A DNA stretch of 13,027 bases from Actinomycetota bacterium (GCA_947452525.1 CANGCW010000017.1:1-13027), one strand, 5' to 3'. Shown: positions 1 through 7,765, counted from the first letter of the stretch. The notes: generated by a model not told the origin, from the letters alone. Made by a program: numbers and translations.

Positions 1-736
1 TGCTCTCGGCAGCATCCATTGCCGCCTCAAGTGCAACCCGGTTTACATCGCCATTTGGAAGTGCGGGAACGTCAATGACATGCCAATCGTATGAACGGTA
101 ACGAGCGCTCACATCTTCTGTGAAGGAGACATGAGTATCGCCCTCGATCGAGATGCGATTATCATCATAAATAACTTTGAGATTTCCAAATGCCTGCGTA
201 CCAGCAAGTGATGAAGCCTCTGCGCTGACTCCTTCTTGTAGATCGCCATCTGATGCGATGACCCAGACATTGTGATCAAAGAGTGTGGTCGACGATTCTG
301 GATCGAAGAGGCCCTTCTCATACCGAGCGGCCATCGCCATTCCAACAGCGCTCGCGATACCAGAGCCGAGTGGACCTGTTGTAATTTCCACACCCTTGGT
401 GTGGCCGTACTCAGGGTGGCCTGGGGTCTGTGAGTTCTGCGTTCTAAATGCCTTGAGATCATCGAGTGATAGCCCGTAGCCGGAAAGGAAGAGTTGAATA
501 TAGAGAGTGAGCGATGAGTGTCCGCAGGAGAGAACGAAGCGATCGCGACCGAGCCACTCTGGGTTCTGTGGATCATGCTTAAGGATGCGCTGGAAAAGTG
601 TGTATGCAACTGGCGCAAGAGCCATCGCGGTACCTGGGTGACCATTGCCAACTTTCTGCACAGCATCTGCTGCCAAGGCACGGCTTACTGCAACCGCTTT
701 ATCGTCTAACTCTGTCCATGTTGGGCGGTTACTCAT
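1..736 (-). CDS. tkt: Transketolase, N-terminal part (cut by window edge)
   Basis: Thiamine-diphosphate enzyme of the non-oxidative pentose phosphate pathway that moves two-carbon ketol units between sugar phosphates in the cytoplasm. The reverse strand reads 245 codons from ATG at 736 with no stop before the window edge, so roughly the first third of a protein usually near 650-700 residues is present. Visible family signatures are GHPG (residues 32-35, His33), GH at 72-73, PGHPE around 105-109, GPLG (121-124), the ThDP/Mg motif region SDGD (162-165, where many relatives read GDG), and DDN (191-193). A GGAG ribosome site lies 6 nt before the ATG. The ctaA stop codon lies inside its first codons (8 nt overlap), so translation is probably coupled to ctaA. 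The identification is secure; the C-terminal pyrimidine-binding and third domains are not seen. Confidence 0.95.
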   Translation of the reverse strand, partial: MSNRPTWTELDDKAVAVSRALAADAVQKVGNGHPGTAMALAPVAYTLFQRILKHDPQNPEWLGRDRFVLSCGHSSLTLYIQLFLSGYGLSLDDLKAFRTQNSQTPGHPEYGHTKGVEITTGPLGSGIASAVGMAMAARYEKGLFDPESSTTLFDHNVWVIASDGDLQEGVSAEASSLAGTQAFGNLKVIYDDNRISIEGDTHVSFTEDVSARYRSYDWHVIDVPALPNGDVNRVALEAAMDAAES

Positions 737-1676
737 TGTTATCTCCATTTCGTGCCGACTGTCTCTCAGTTGGCGCATTCGAACTTTTGTGAAAAATGCT
801 TGTAAGGGTATGGGAGCTATATGCCGCGTCGCATAAAGAGAGCCAGAGCAACGTTGCTCCCAGTAGATGTGCTGCTACAAGAATTACCGGCAGTTTGGTG
901 AAGTACTGCGTGTAGCCAATTATTCCTTGTCCGAGGGCAATGGCAATAAATACGGTGTACTTGTATCGAATAGTGGAATCGACCTTCTGGACTTTGAGCA
1001 GCAGGAGGAGTCCGAGGCTGAGGCTAATGAGGGCGATCACAGAGTCTGCATGGAGCCAGGAGATTATGCGGGCATCGATAGGAAAGCGCTTCGCGGTGAT
1101 ATCGCCAGCGTGCGGTCCCGAACCTGTGACCACCGTTCCGAGAGTGATGACAAATGCAGTGAGGGCAAGAATTGCTTGAGAGAGTTGACGAGATGGGGCA
1201 GCAATCGCAATGCGAGGACTCTGCAGCACACGGTTGCGAAGTGAGAGCGCTCCAGCAATGACTGCGATGGAGAGCAAGAAGTGTGAAGCAACTGCAAAAG
1301 GATTGAGATGTGTAAGAACGGTGATACCGCCGACAACGATCTGACCAACAATCCCAAGAAGCTGTGCGAGTGCGAGTAGTCGAATTTTCTTCCGTTCGGA
1401 TTTCTCGTAATTCCTACTCCACCAGACCGCTCCAGCAACGGCTGCGAGGATGACGAGTACAAGGAGAACGGTGATGAGGCGGTTGCCGAATTCAATCCAG
1501 GCGTGTAGTTGCCCTTGGGCTTGATGGGGGACGGGGGCATACGAGGCGCCTGAACACTGGGGCCATGTCGGACAGCCCAGGCCTGACCCGGTGAGACGAA
1601 CGGCGCCGCCGGTCACCACGATCGCAGATTGGAGGGCGACGAGAAGGAAGAGGATTGGCCGTCTGGCTGCATTCAC
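729..1676 (-). CDS. ctaA: COX15/CtaA-type heme A synthase
   Basis: Integral membrane enzyme that oxidises the C8 methyl of heme O to a formyl group, giving heme A for aa3-type cytochrome oxidase. The 315-residue protein has about eight hydrophobic segments in two repeats. The first repeat opens with VTGGAVRLTGSGLGCPTWPQC (residues 21-41), a strong family signature with the paired extracytoplasmic cysteines C35 and C41 known in many bacterial CtaA proteins. Candidate heme-ligand histidines are H58 (LHAW), H123 (LTHLNP) or H132, H209 (WLHAD) and H270 (AAHLLG). The start is GTG at 1676; there is no good ribosome site, but a TAnnnT box lies 6 nt upstream, which suggests a leaderless message. The gene ends inside tkt with an 8 nt overlap and is divergent from sufR. 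The last ~25 residues are polar and unremarkable. Confidence 0.93.
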   Translation of the reverse strand: MNAARRPILFLLVALQSAIVVTGGAVRLTGSGLGCPTWPQCSGASYAPVPHQAQGQLHAWIEFGNRLITVLLVLVILAAVAGAVWWSRNYEKSERKKIRLLALAQLLGIVGQIVVGGITVLTHLNPFAVASHFLLSIAVIAGALSLRNRVLQSPRIAIAAPSRQLSQAILALTAFVITLGTVVTGSGPHAGDITAKRFPIDARIISWLHADSVIALISLSLGLLLLLKVQKVDSTIRYKYTVFIAIALGQGIIGYTQYFTKLPVILVAAHLLGATLLWLSLCDAAYSSHTLTSIFHKSSNAPTERQSARNGDNNE

Positions 1677-1682
1677 AGGGAG

Positions 1683-1688
1683 AGCCTA
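1683..1688 (-). promoter_or_regulatory. Putative -10 box for leaderless ctaA
   Basis: The reverse strand reads TAGGCT, then 6 nt, then the GTG start of ctaA. This TAnnnT-to-start spacing is that of actinobacterial leaderless promoters, where transcription begins at the first base of the start codon. No clear -35 element is seen at 17-18 nt. The same arrangement occurs at two other genes in this window. Confidence 0.4.
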
Positions 1689-1772
1689 CTTCGGGCGCTG
1701 GACGCCTGAGGGCTCAAAATCGCCTCAATGACCTGTCTCACACGGAGAGGCGAGGGGAGGAGGTGGAATTCC

Positions 1773-1778
1773 TAGGGT
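1773..1778 (+). promoter_or_regulatory. Putative -10 box for the sufR-suf operon
   Basis: TAGGGT fits the actinobacterial TAnnnT -10 consensus and would place the transcription start near 1785, about 14 nt before the GTG of sufR and directly ahead of the SufR-type operator. No recognisable -35 hexamer was found. Repressor bound at 1786-1802 would cover the start of transcription, which fits autorepression. Confidence 0.4.
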
Positions 1779-1785
1779 ATTTACG

Positions 1786-1802
1786 CAACACTTCTGTTGT
1801 GA
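1786..1802 (+). promoter_or_regulatory. SufR operator (palindrome over the sufR start codon)
   Basis: The sequence CAACACTTCTGTTGTGA holds two overlapping inverted repeats. CAAC-N6-GTTG (1786-1799) matches the SufR operator known from cyanobacteria. ACACT-N5-TGTGA (1788-1802) matches the motif I recall for mycobacterial SufR. It lies just after a TAGGGT -10 box and overlaps the GTG start of sufR (1799-1801). Position, sequence and the neighbouring gene agree on an autoregulatory site for the whole suf operon. The motifs are quoted from memory; the match in the sequence is exact. Confidence 0.75.
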
Positions 1803-2470
1803 AAAGGCCAGTAGAGAGCGATGAGCGTACGAGGGATCTCGTTGCGCGCGCCATCCTGGAATCAGGTCCCGCTACAGCAGTTGATCTCGCCGAGAAGCTC
1901 TCCATCACCCCAACCGGAATCAGGCGCCATCTCGATGCGCTGATTGCAGATGGAATTCTTATCTCGCGCGAAGAGCATCAGAGCAGCGTTCGTGCTCGCG
2001 GAAGAGGCCGCCCCGCAAAGGTTTTTGTGATGACAGACCTTGGTCGTGAGAGTTTCAATCACACCTACGATGATTTAGCAGTTGCAGCGTTGAAGTTTAT
2101 GCAATCGCGTGGCGAAGAAGTTATTGCAGAGTTTGCAGCATCGCGCGCGGCAGAGCTTGATCTGTCGCGCGAACTATCGGAGAAAGATTCACTCCGCGAG
2201 AAGGTAGCGAAACTCTCTGAACTCTTATCTGTAGAAGGCTATGCAGCTTCCATCGTTGAAAAAGGAAATGGCGTCGAAATCTGTCAGCATCACTGTCCTA
2301 TCGCACATGTCGCTGCAGAATTTCCCGCACTCTGTGAGGCAGAGACAGAATCAATCTCGCAAGCGCTCGGTACTCACGTGCAGCGGTTAGCGACCATCGC
2401 ACATGGCGATGGAGTATGTACAACATTTGTCCCAACAACCGTATCAACCAAGGTAGGAGCACAAGGATGA
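1799..2470 (+). CDS. sufR: SufR, Fe-S-sensing repressor of the suf operon
   Basis: Winged-helix regulator expected to repress suf transcription while carrying an Fe-S cluster and to release it when clusters are short. With GTG at 1799 it has 223 residues. The helix-turn-helix spans about residues 10-75 (LVARAILESGPATAVDLAEK, then IRRHLDAL and a basic RARGRGRPAK wing). A helical stretch follows at 85-145. Four cysteines, C162, C166, C179 and C207, have spacing CX3C-X12-C-X27-C, which equals the spacing I recall for the M. tuberculosis homologue's cluster ligands. The frame stays open to an ATG at 1655, but that start would run into ctaA and adds a low-complexity N-terminus, so I prefer 1799; GTG at 1763 is another option. 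No Shine-Dalgarno precedes 1799. The stop overlaps the sufB start (ATGA). Confidence 0.88.
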   Translation: MKRPVESDERTRDLVARAILESGPATAVDLAEKLSITPTGIRRHLDALIADGILISREEHQSSVRARGRGRPAKVFVMTDLGRESFNHTYDDLAVAALKFMQSRGEEVIAEFAASRAAELDLSRELSEKDSLREKVAKLSELLSVEGYAASIVEKGNGVEICQHHCPIAHVAAEFPALCEAETESISQALGTHVQRLATIAHGDGVCTTFVPTTVSTKVGAQG

Positions 2471-3897
2471 GCGAGCAAACAGGAACCCAGACTGTAGATC
2501 ACCCAGAACTCGAGGGTATCGGCACCTATGAATATGGTTGGTCAGATAGCGATGCCGCTGGTAGCACTGCAAAGCGTGGCCTGGATGAGGATGTCGTTCG
2601 CGATATCTCATCAAAGAAGAGCGAACCACAATGGATGCTCGACCTCCGCCTCAAGGGCTTGAAGTTATTTGAGAAGAAGCCGATGCCAACATGGGGATCT
2701 GACCTCACGGGAATCTTCTTCGACACGATTAAGTACTTCGTCCGTTCATCGGAGAAGCAGGCAAAGTCTTGGGAAGATCTTCCAGAGGATATTCGCAATA
2801 CCTACGATCGCCTAGGTATTCCTGATGCTGAGAAGAATCGTCTCGTAGCGGGCGTTGCTGCGCAGTACGAATCTGAAGTTGTCTATCACTCCATTCGTGA
2901 AGACCTAGAGGCACTGGGCGTAATCTTCGTTGATACCGACTCGGGACTTCGTGAACACGAGGAGCTCTTCAAGGAGTACTTCGGAACTGTTATTCCGGTC
3001 GGTGACAATAAGTTCGCTGCGCTGAATACATCAGTCTGGTCTGGCGGTTCATTTATCTACGTCCCTAAAGGCGTTCATGTAGATATTCCGTTGCAGGCTT
3101 ACTTCCGTATTAACACCGAGAATATGGGTCAATTCGAGCGCACCCTTATCATCGCGGACGAGGGTTCATACGTTCACTATGTAGAAGGTTGCACAGCGCC
3201 CATCTATTCATCCGATTCACTTCACTCTGCAGTAGTTGAAATTATCGTGAAGAAGAATGCCCGCGTTCGTTACACAACAATTCAGAACTGGTCTAACAAT
3301 GTCTACAACCTCGTGACGAAGCGCGCAGTCTGCGAAGAGGGCGCAACGATGGAGTGGATCGATGGAAATATCGGTTCCAAAGTCACGATGAAGTATCCGG
3401 CTGTCTACCTCATGGGTCCACATGCAAAGGGCGAGACACTCTCCATCGCGTTCGCAGGCGAAGGTCAGCATCAGGATGCTGGCGCAAAGATGGTTCACGC
3501 CGCTCCATACACATCTTCTTCTATCATCTCTAAATCTGTCGCTCGCGGCGGAGGTCGCACCTCGTACCGTGGATTGATTCAAGTACAAGAGGGAGCACAT
3601 CACTCGAAGTCAACAGTGAAGTGCGACGCACTCCTTGTAGATACCATCTCACGATCAGATACTTATCCGTATGTTGATATCCGTGAAGATGATGTCAGCA
3701 TGGGTCATGAGGCTACAGTCTCGAAGATTAGTGATGACCAGCTCTTCTATCTCATGTCACGTGGAATGAGTGAGGATGAAGCGATGGCGATGATCGTCCG
3801 TGGATTCGTTGAGCCAATTGCACGCGAACTTCCTATGGAGTACGCGCTAGAACTTAACCGCTTAATTGAACTTCAAATGGAAGGAGCGGTTGGTTAA
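2467..3897 (+). CDS. sufB: SufB, Fe-S cluster scaffold subunit
   Basis: Core scaffold subunit of the SufBC2D complex, which assembles Fe-S clusters in the cytoplasm with sulfur from SufS/SufU and ATP hydrolysis by SufC. The 476-residue length is typical. Features include the PMPTWG segment near residue 75, the beta-helix core with SVWSGGSFIYVPKGVHVDIP and YVEGCTAPIYSSDSLH, and the conserved C386 in VKCDALLV, which corresponds to the essential late cysteine of E. coli SufB. The C-terminal region (DDQLFYLMSRGMSEDEAMAMIVRGF) is the shared SufB/SufD helical tail. ATG at 2467 is chosen because it overlaps the sufR stop (ATGA) and has GGAG 8 nt upstream; the ATG 51 nt earlier lies inside sufR. No intein interrupts it, unlike in some mycobacteria. 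sufD begins 2 nt after the stop. Confidence 0.98.
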   Translation: MSEQTGTQTVDHPELEGIGTYEYGWSDSDAAGSTAKRGLDEDVVRDISSKKSEPQWMLDLRLKGLKLFEKKPMPTWGSDLTGIFFDTIKYFVRSSEKQAKSWEDLPEDIRNTYDRLGIPDAEKNRLVAGVAAQYESEVVYHSIREDLEALGVIFVDTDSGLREHEELFKEYFGTVIPVGDNKFAALNTSVWSGGSFIYVPKGVHVDIPLQAYFRINTENMGQFERTLIIADEGSYVHYVEGCTAPIYSSDSLHSAVVEIIVKKNARVRYTTIQNWSNNVYNLVTKRAVCEEGATMEWIDGNIGSKVTMKYPAVYLMGPHAKGETLSIAFAGEGQHQDAGAKMVHAAPYTSSSIISKSVARGGGRTSYRGLIQVQEGAHHSKSTVKCDALLVDTISRSDTYPYVDIREDDVSMGHEATVSKISDDQLFYLMSRGMSEDEAMAMIVRGFVEPIARELPMEYALELNRLIELQMEGAVG

Positions 3898-3899
3898 TC

Positions 3900-4997
3900 A
3901 TGGCTCTTGCTTCAAATATTCTTGAGAACCACACCACCCCAACTGGAAGAGAGGAGGCGTGGCGTTTTGCACCGCTCTCTCGTACGCGCGGGTTGCATGA
4001 TGTCGATGCCCCAATTGTTGATCGCCCGTCGCTTAAGGCTCTCAGCTCCGCCAGTGGTTTCACATTCACGCTGGTAGATGGTGCAACCTCTCTCTCAAAT
4101 ACCGATGATGTTGTCGCGCTGAAAGTTCGTAAGAACACTGCTCGCGTTCAAGAGTTAAAGATCGAGAAGAACGCAGTTGTTGCAGAACCAATCTTTCTCT
4201 CCCGCGATCTGCAGGGGAGTGGTGTTGGCGTTGCTGAGGCATCTCGTCTTTTAATCCGAGCATCCGCTCACTCGCAGGCTACGGTTGTCATTGAGAATTC
4301 AGGTTCGATTACCCTTGCTGAGGAGATCGAAATTCTTCTTGAGGATGGCGCTCAGCTTCGTTTTGTAACTCTTCAAGAGTGGGATGAGGAGACCGTGCAT
4401 ATCGGTCGCCATCACGCAATTGTTGGTCGTGATGCTACATTCACCTCGTACGTTGTAACGGTCGGTGGCGGATTCGTTCGCTTGCTACCAACCGTCGAAT
4501 ACGCGGGTCCAGGATCTAGCGCTGAACTCTTCGGTCTCTACTTTGCAGGCAAGGATCAATTCCTTGAACATCGCGTCCATGTTGATCATGCAATTCCACA
4601 CGCCAAGTCTCGCGTTCATTACAAAGGCGCGCTCTCGGGCGCTGGAGCACACACTGTCTGGATTGGCGATGTCTTCATCAAGGCTGCTGCTGAGGGAACA
4701 GATACGTATGAACTCAACCGCAACCTCCTTCTCTCTGATGGAGCCCGTGCAGATTCAGTACCTAATCTTGAGATTGAAACCGGAGAGATTGTTGGCGCAG
4801 GACATGCGAGCACAACCGGCCGCTTTGACGATGAGCAACTTTTCTATCTCCAATCACGAGGAATTCCTGCAGAAGAAGCGCGCAAGCTAGTCATCCGTGC
4901 TTTCTTCATGGAGATCCTCTCCAAGCTCTCACTTCCAGAGATCGAAGAACGCATAGCTGCAACGATCGACAAGGAGTTGAACTATGACTTCGCTTAA
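3900..4997 (+). CDS. sufD: SufD, Fe-S assembly scaffold partner
   Basis: Paralogue of SufB that pairs with it in the SufBC2D complex and is needed for iron acquisition and cluster formation. The 365-residue protein opens with the SufD signature TPTGREEAWRFAPLSR (residues 13-28), continues as a beta-helix core, and ends in the shared tail FDDEQLFYLQSRGIPAEEARKLVIRAFFMEIL. His302 in AGHASTTGRFDDEQ is the expected equivalent of the functionally important late histidine of E. coli SufD, at the SufB-SufD interface where the cluster is thought to form. The start is ATG at 3900, 2 nt after sufB; the nearest GGAG is about 13 nt away, so translation probably depends on coupling to sufB. The 3' end overlaps the Rieske gene by 14 nt. 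Confidence 0.96.
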   Translation: MALASNILENHTTPTGREEAWRFAPLSRTRGLHDVDAPIVDRPSLKALSSASGFTFTLVDGATSLSNTDDVVALKVRKNTARVQELKIEKNAVVAEPIFLSRDLQGSGVGVAEASRLLIRASAHSQATVVIENSGSITLAEEIEILLEDGAQLRFVTLQEWDEETVHIGRHHAIVGRDATFTSYVVTVGGGFVRLLPTVEYAGPGSSAELFGLYFAGKDQFLEHRVHVDHAIPHAKSRVHYKGALSGAGAHTVWIGDVFIKAAAEGTDTYELNRNLLLSDGARADSVPNLEIETGEIVGAGHASTTGRFDDEQLFYLQSRGIPAEEARKLVIRAFFMEILSKLSLPEIEERIAATIDKELNYDFA

Positions 4998-5292
4998 CCT
5001 TGCATCCCTGAAAGAGGGAAAGCCACAGAAGATAGAGGTAGATGGCAAGGCGGTCTGCGTTGCAAAGGTGGGGGAAGAGATCTTTGCTATTGCAGATACC
5101 TGTTCGCACTCTGATGCCTCTCTCTCAGAAGGCGACATCACTGATTTCAAAATTGAGTGCTGGTTGCATGGAGCTGAATTTGATCTCCGCACCGGCACAG
5201 CGCTCTCTCTACCCGCTACCACCCCTGTTGAAGTATTCGCTGTAAAACTCGACGGAGATACCGTCACTATTTCCACCGCAGAAAATAACTAA
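4984..5292 (+). CDS. Rieske-type [2Fe-2S] ferredoxin encoded in the suf operon
   Basis: Small soluble Rieske protein of 102 residues, resembling the ferredoxin subunits of non-heme iron oxygenases (BphF/NirD-like). The cluster motif is complete: C40-S-H42, sixteen residues, then C59-W-L-H62. The loop (CSHSDASLSEG ... ECWLHGAEFD) is typical, and no signal peptide or membrane anchor is seen. The ATG at 4984 has a perfect AAGGAG 7 nt upstream and overlaps sufD by 14 nt; sufC follows after 9 nt. Similar genes sit at this place in other actinobacterial suf operons, but the role is not settled; supplying electrons for cluster assembly is plausible inference. No oxygenase partner is encoded in the window. 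Confidence 0.92.
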   Translation: MTSLNLASLKEGKPQKIEVDGKAVCVAKVGEEIFAIADTCSHSDASLSEGDITDFKIECWLHGAEFDLRTGTALSLPATTPVEVFAVKLDGDTVTISTAENN

Positions 5293-5301
5293 GGAGCCAC
5301 C

Positions 5302-6054
5302 ATGTCCACACTAGAGATTAAGAATCTTCAAGTATCTGTTGAGACAGATGAGGGCTCAAAGCAGATTCTGCGCGGAGTCGACCTCACCATTAAATCTGGT
5401 GAGACTCACGCAATCATGGGTCCTAACGGATCTGGTAAGTCAACGCTTGCTTACTCGTTAGCTGGCCATCCTAAGTACCAGATCACAGGTGGAACAGTCA
5501 CACTCGATGGAGCAGATGTATTAGCCATGAGCGTTGATGAGCGTGCAAAGGCAGGCCTCTTCCTTGCGATGCAGTACCCAGTAGAAGTTCCTGGAATTTC
5601 AGTATCCAATTTTCTCCGGACTGCAGTCACTGCAATTCGCGGTGAAGCACCAAAGGTTCGCACCTGGGTAGGAGAAGTTAAGGCAGCAATGGCTGACCTC
5701 AGCATGGATCCAGCATTCGCCGAGCGCAATGTGAACGAGGGATTCTCTGGTGGCGAGAAGAAGCGCCATGAGATCCTTCAGATGGAACTGTTGAAGCCAA
5801 AGTTTGCCATTCTCGATGAGACAGATTCTGGTCTAGACGTGGATGCACTGCGAGTTGTCTCAGAAGGCGTTAATCGTATTAAGAGCAACAGTGAAGTTGG
5901 TGTCCTTCTCATTACTCACTACACACGCATTTTGAAGTACATCAAGCCTGATTTCGTACACGTCTTTGCTGCTGGTCGCATCGTTGAAGCTGGCGGAGCA
6001 GAGCTCGCAGAGAAGTTGGAAGAGAAAGGCTACGCAGAGTACGTCACTGCGTAA
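5302..6054 (+). CDS. sufC: SufC, ABC-type ATPase of Fe-S assembly
   Basis: Cytosolic ATPase that drives conformational change of SufB-SufD during cluster assembly; it is not a transporter. The 250-residue protein has Walker A GPNGSGKST (residues 40-48), the SufC-typical signature FSGGEKKRHEI (from 148), Walker B AILDETDSGLD (D172, E173), the family-specific ETDSGLDVDALR stretch, and a switch histidine in LITHYTR. It has no membrane segments. ATG at 5302 is preceded by AAGGAG with 5 nt spacing, one of the best ribosome sites here. It lies 9 nt after the Rieske gene and 5 nt before sufS. Length and all motifs are normal. Confidence 0.98.
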   Translation: MSTLEIKNLQVSVETDEGSKQILRGVDLTIKSGETHAIMGPNGSGKSTLAYSLAGHPKYQITGGTVTLDGADVLAMSVDERAKAGLFLAMQYPVEVPGISVSNFLRTAVTAIRGEAPKVRTWVGEVKAAMADLSMDPAFAERNVNEGFSGGEKKRHEILQMELLKPKFAILDETDSGLDVDALRVVSEGVNRIKSNSEVGVLLITHYTRILKYIKPDFVHVFAAGRIVEAGGAELAEKLEEKGYAEYVTA

Positions 6055-6059
6055 CGCTT

Positions 6060-7313
6060 ATGTCGAGAGAATTTAATGTGGAGAGAGTGCGGGAGGATTT
6101 CCCCATTCTCTCTAAGGTCATGCGCCAAGGTGCATCTTTGAAGTATCTTGATAGTGGTGCAACAAGCCAGAAGCCCATTCAGGTTTTGGATGCTGAGCGC
6201 CGCTTCTATACGGAGAGTAACGCGGCGGTTCATCGTGGCTCGCATCTCCTCGCAGAGCAGGCGAGCGAGGCCTTTGAATCCGCTCGACAGATCATCGCCT
6301 CATTTATCGGCGCAGAAGTGGATGAGACCATTTTCACCAAGAGCGCCACAGAGGCGCTCAATGCTATTGCTTACAGTTTTGGAAACCCTGGCTCAGGCAG
6401 ACTCTGCTTGAAACCTGGTGACAAGGTCGTTGTCAGCGAGATGGAGCACCATGCAAATCTCATCCCCTGGCAACAGCTTTGCAAACGAACCGGAGCAACT
6501 CTTGCCTGGTTCCCAATCACTAAAGATGGTCGTTTAGATCTCTCGAATTTGGACGAGATTGTTGATGCATCAACGAAAGTTGTTGCAATCACCCATCAAT
6601 CAAATGTCTTGGGAACCATCAACCCGCTTGAAGCCATTGTGGAACGCGCGCATGCAGTTGGCGCGGTAGTTGTGCTTGATGCCTGTCAATCCGTTCCTCA
6701 CATGAGCGTCGATGTAAAGCAGCTCGGCGTTGATTTCTTAGCCTTCTCTGGACACAAGGCACTTGGTCCAACCGGGATTGGAATTCTCTGGGGGAGGGCA
6801 GAGCTCCTCGATCTGATGGAGCCATATCTCTTCGGTGGTTCGATGATCGAATCGGTAACTATGGAGAACGCAACTTGGGCGAGCGCGCCACGAAAGTTTG
6901 AAGCGGGTGTTCCTAATATGGCCCAGGCGGTTGGTCTAGCCGCGGCAGTGAATTACATGAGCGACCTTGGAATGGATTCCATTCATAAGCACGAGCTGGC
7001 GTTAACCGAGCATGCTCTCAATGCTCTCAACGAGATTAGCGGTCTAACAATCATTGGACCGAATTCAATGGAGTCCCGAGGTGGAACTATCTCCTTCACG
7101 ATCGAGGGGATCCATCCACATGATGTCGGCCAGGTTCTTGATCAAGATGGCATCGCTGTGCGAACCGGGCATCACTGCGCCTGGCCGTTGATGCGTCGAT
7201 TTGGTGTCAGCGGAACAACGCGAGCATCGTTCTATCTCTACAACACAATTGCTGAGATTGATGCGCTTGCAGAGGGAATCAAAAACGCACAGAAATTCTT
7301 CAAGGTGAACTAA
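6060..7313 (+). CDS. sufS: SufS, group II cysteine desulfurase
   Basis: PLP-dependent enzyme that removes sulfur from L-cysteine as a persulfide, leaving alanine, and hands it to SufU. The 417 residues are typical. Visible features are the start region YLDSGATSQKP, the AVHRGSHLLAE segment, the H in SEMEHHANLIPW, the PLP-binding K233 in FSGHKALGPTG, and the persulfide cysteine C373 in RTGHHCAWPLM. The short loop around that cysteine fits the SufS (group II) class that works with SufU. The ATG at 6060 has no clear ribosome site, so re-initiation after sufC (5 nt upstream) is likely. Its stop shares one base with the sufU start (TAATG). Confidence 0.97.
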   Translation: MSREFNVERVREDFPILSKVMRQGASLKYLDSGATSQKPIQVLDAERRFYTESNAAVHRGSHLLAEQASEAFESARQIIASFIGAEVDETIFTKSATEALNAIAYSFGNPGSGRLCLKPGDKVVVSEMEHHANLIPWQQLCKRTGATLAWFPITKDGRLDLSNLDEIVDASTKVVAITHQSNVLGTINPLEAIVERAHAVGAVVVLDACQSVPHMSVDVKQLGVDFLAFSGHKALGPTGIGILWGRAELLDLMEPYLFGGSMIESVTMENATWASAPRKFEAGVPNMAQAVGLAAAVNYMSDLGMDSIHKHELALTEHALNALNEISGLTIIGPNSMESRGGTISFTIEGIHPHDVGQVLDQDGIAVRTGHHCAWPLMRRFGVSGTTRASFYLYNTIAEIDALAEGIKNAQKFFKVN

Positions 7314-7765
7314 TGGAGCTCGAATCCCTCTATCAAGAAGTTATTCTCGATCACTATAAGAACCCACATCACAAAGGGCTAAGCGCTGAATCCGATATTC
7401 AAGTCCACCACGTCAATCCAAGCTGCGGCGATGAGATCACATTGAACCTCGTTCTGCGTGATGGTGGAGTGCAGAGCGTTACCTGGAATGGCGTCGGTTG
7501 CTCCATCTCGCAAGCGAGCTCTTCAATCATGAGTGAACTCGTAACCGGAAAGCCGGTCGATGAGGCGATGAGGGTTCTGGAGAGCTTCTCGGAGCTGATG
7601 GCGAGCAAGGGCAGCCAATCTGGCGATGAAGAGGTCCTCGAGGATGCAGTCGCGCTTGCTGGTGTCTCGAAATTTCCGGCACGAGTAAAGTGTGCGCTCT
7701 TGGGCTGGATGGCTTTCAAAGATGCAGTGGTGCAAGTTAACGGACGAGAAGAGGATGCACGATGA
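7313..7765 (+). CDS. sufU: SufU, zinc-dependent sulfurtransferase
   Basis: Accepts persulfide sulfur from SufS and passes it to the SufBCD scaffold; it replaces SufE in many Gram-positive bacteria and actinobacteria. The 150-residue protein shows the IscU-like fold with NPSCGDE (C38, D40), GCSISQASSS (C63) and VKCALLGW (C127), the expected three cysteines and one aspartate that hold zinc. The insertion between the second and third cysteine (about residues 95-125) is the SufU hallmark that separates it from IscU. It starts within the sufS stop (TAATG) and overlaps sufT by 4 nt (ATGA). Order and spacing with sufS strongly support a working SufS-SufU pair. Confidence 0.97.
   Translation: MELESLYQEVILDHYKNPHHKGLSAESDIQVHHVNPSCGDEITLNLVLRDGGVQSVTWNGVGCSISQASSSIMSELVTGKPVDEAMRVLESFSELMASKGSQSGDEEVLEDAVALAGVSKFPARVKCALLGWMAFKDAVVQVNGREEDAR

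Noticed and set aside
109..681. 190-codon reverse-strand reading frame beginning MPWQQMLCRK
   Set aside because: It is an out-of-frame shadow of tkt. The true frame starts at 736 and stays open to the window edge with clear transketolase motifs.
867..1244. Forward-strand reading frame of 125 codons opposite ctaA
   Set aside because: It is antisense to a well-conserved membrane protein, has no recognisable domain and no ribosome site.
1655..1798. Upstream extension of sufR to ATG at 1655
   Set aside because: It would overlap the divergent ctaA start and include the promoter and operator; the added residues look like translated non-coding DNA.
2416..2466. Upstream ATG at 2416 for sufB
   Set aside because: It lies within sufR. 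ATG at 2467 has a ribosome site and the usual 4-nt stop/start overlap.
3180..3220. Possible intein site in sufB near YVEGCTAP
   Set aside because: Mycobacterial sufB carries an intein, so I looked for one; the frame runs through without insertion and the 476-residue length is normal.
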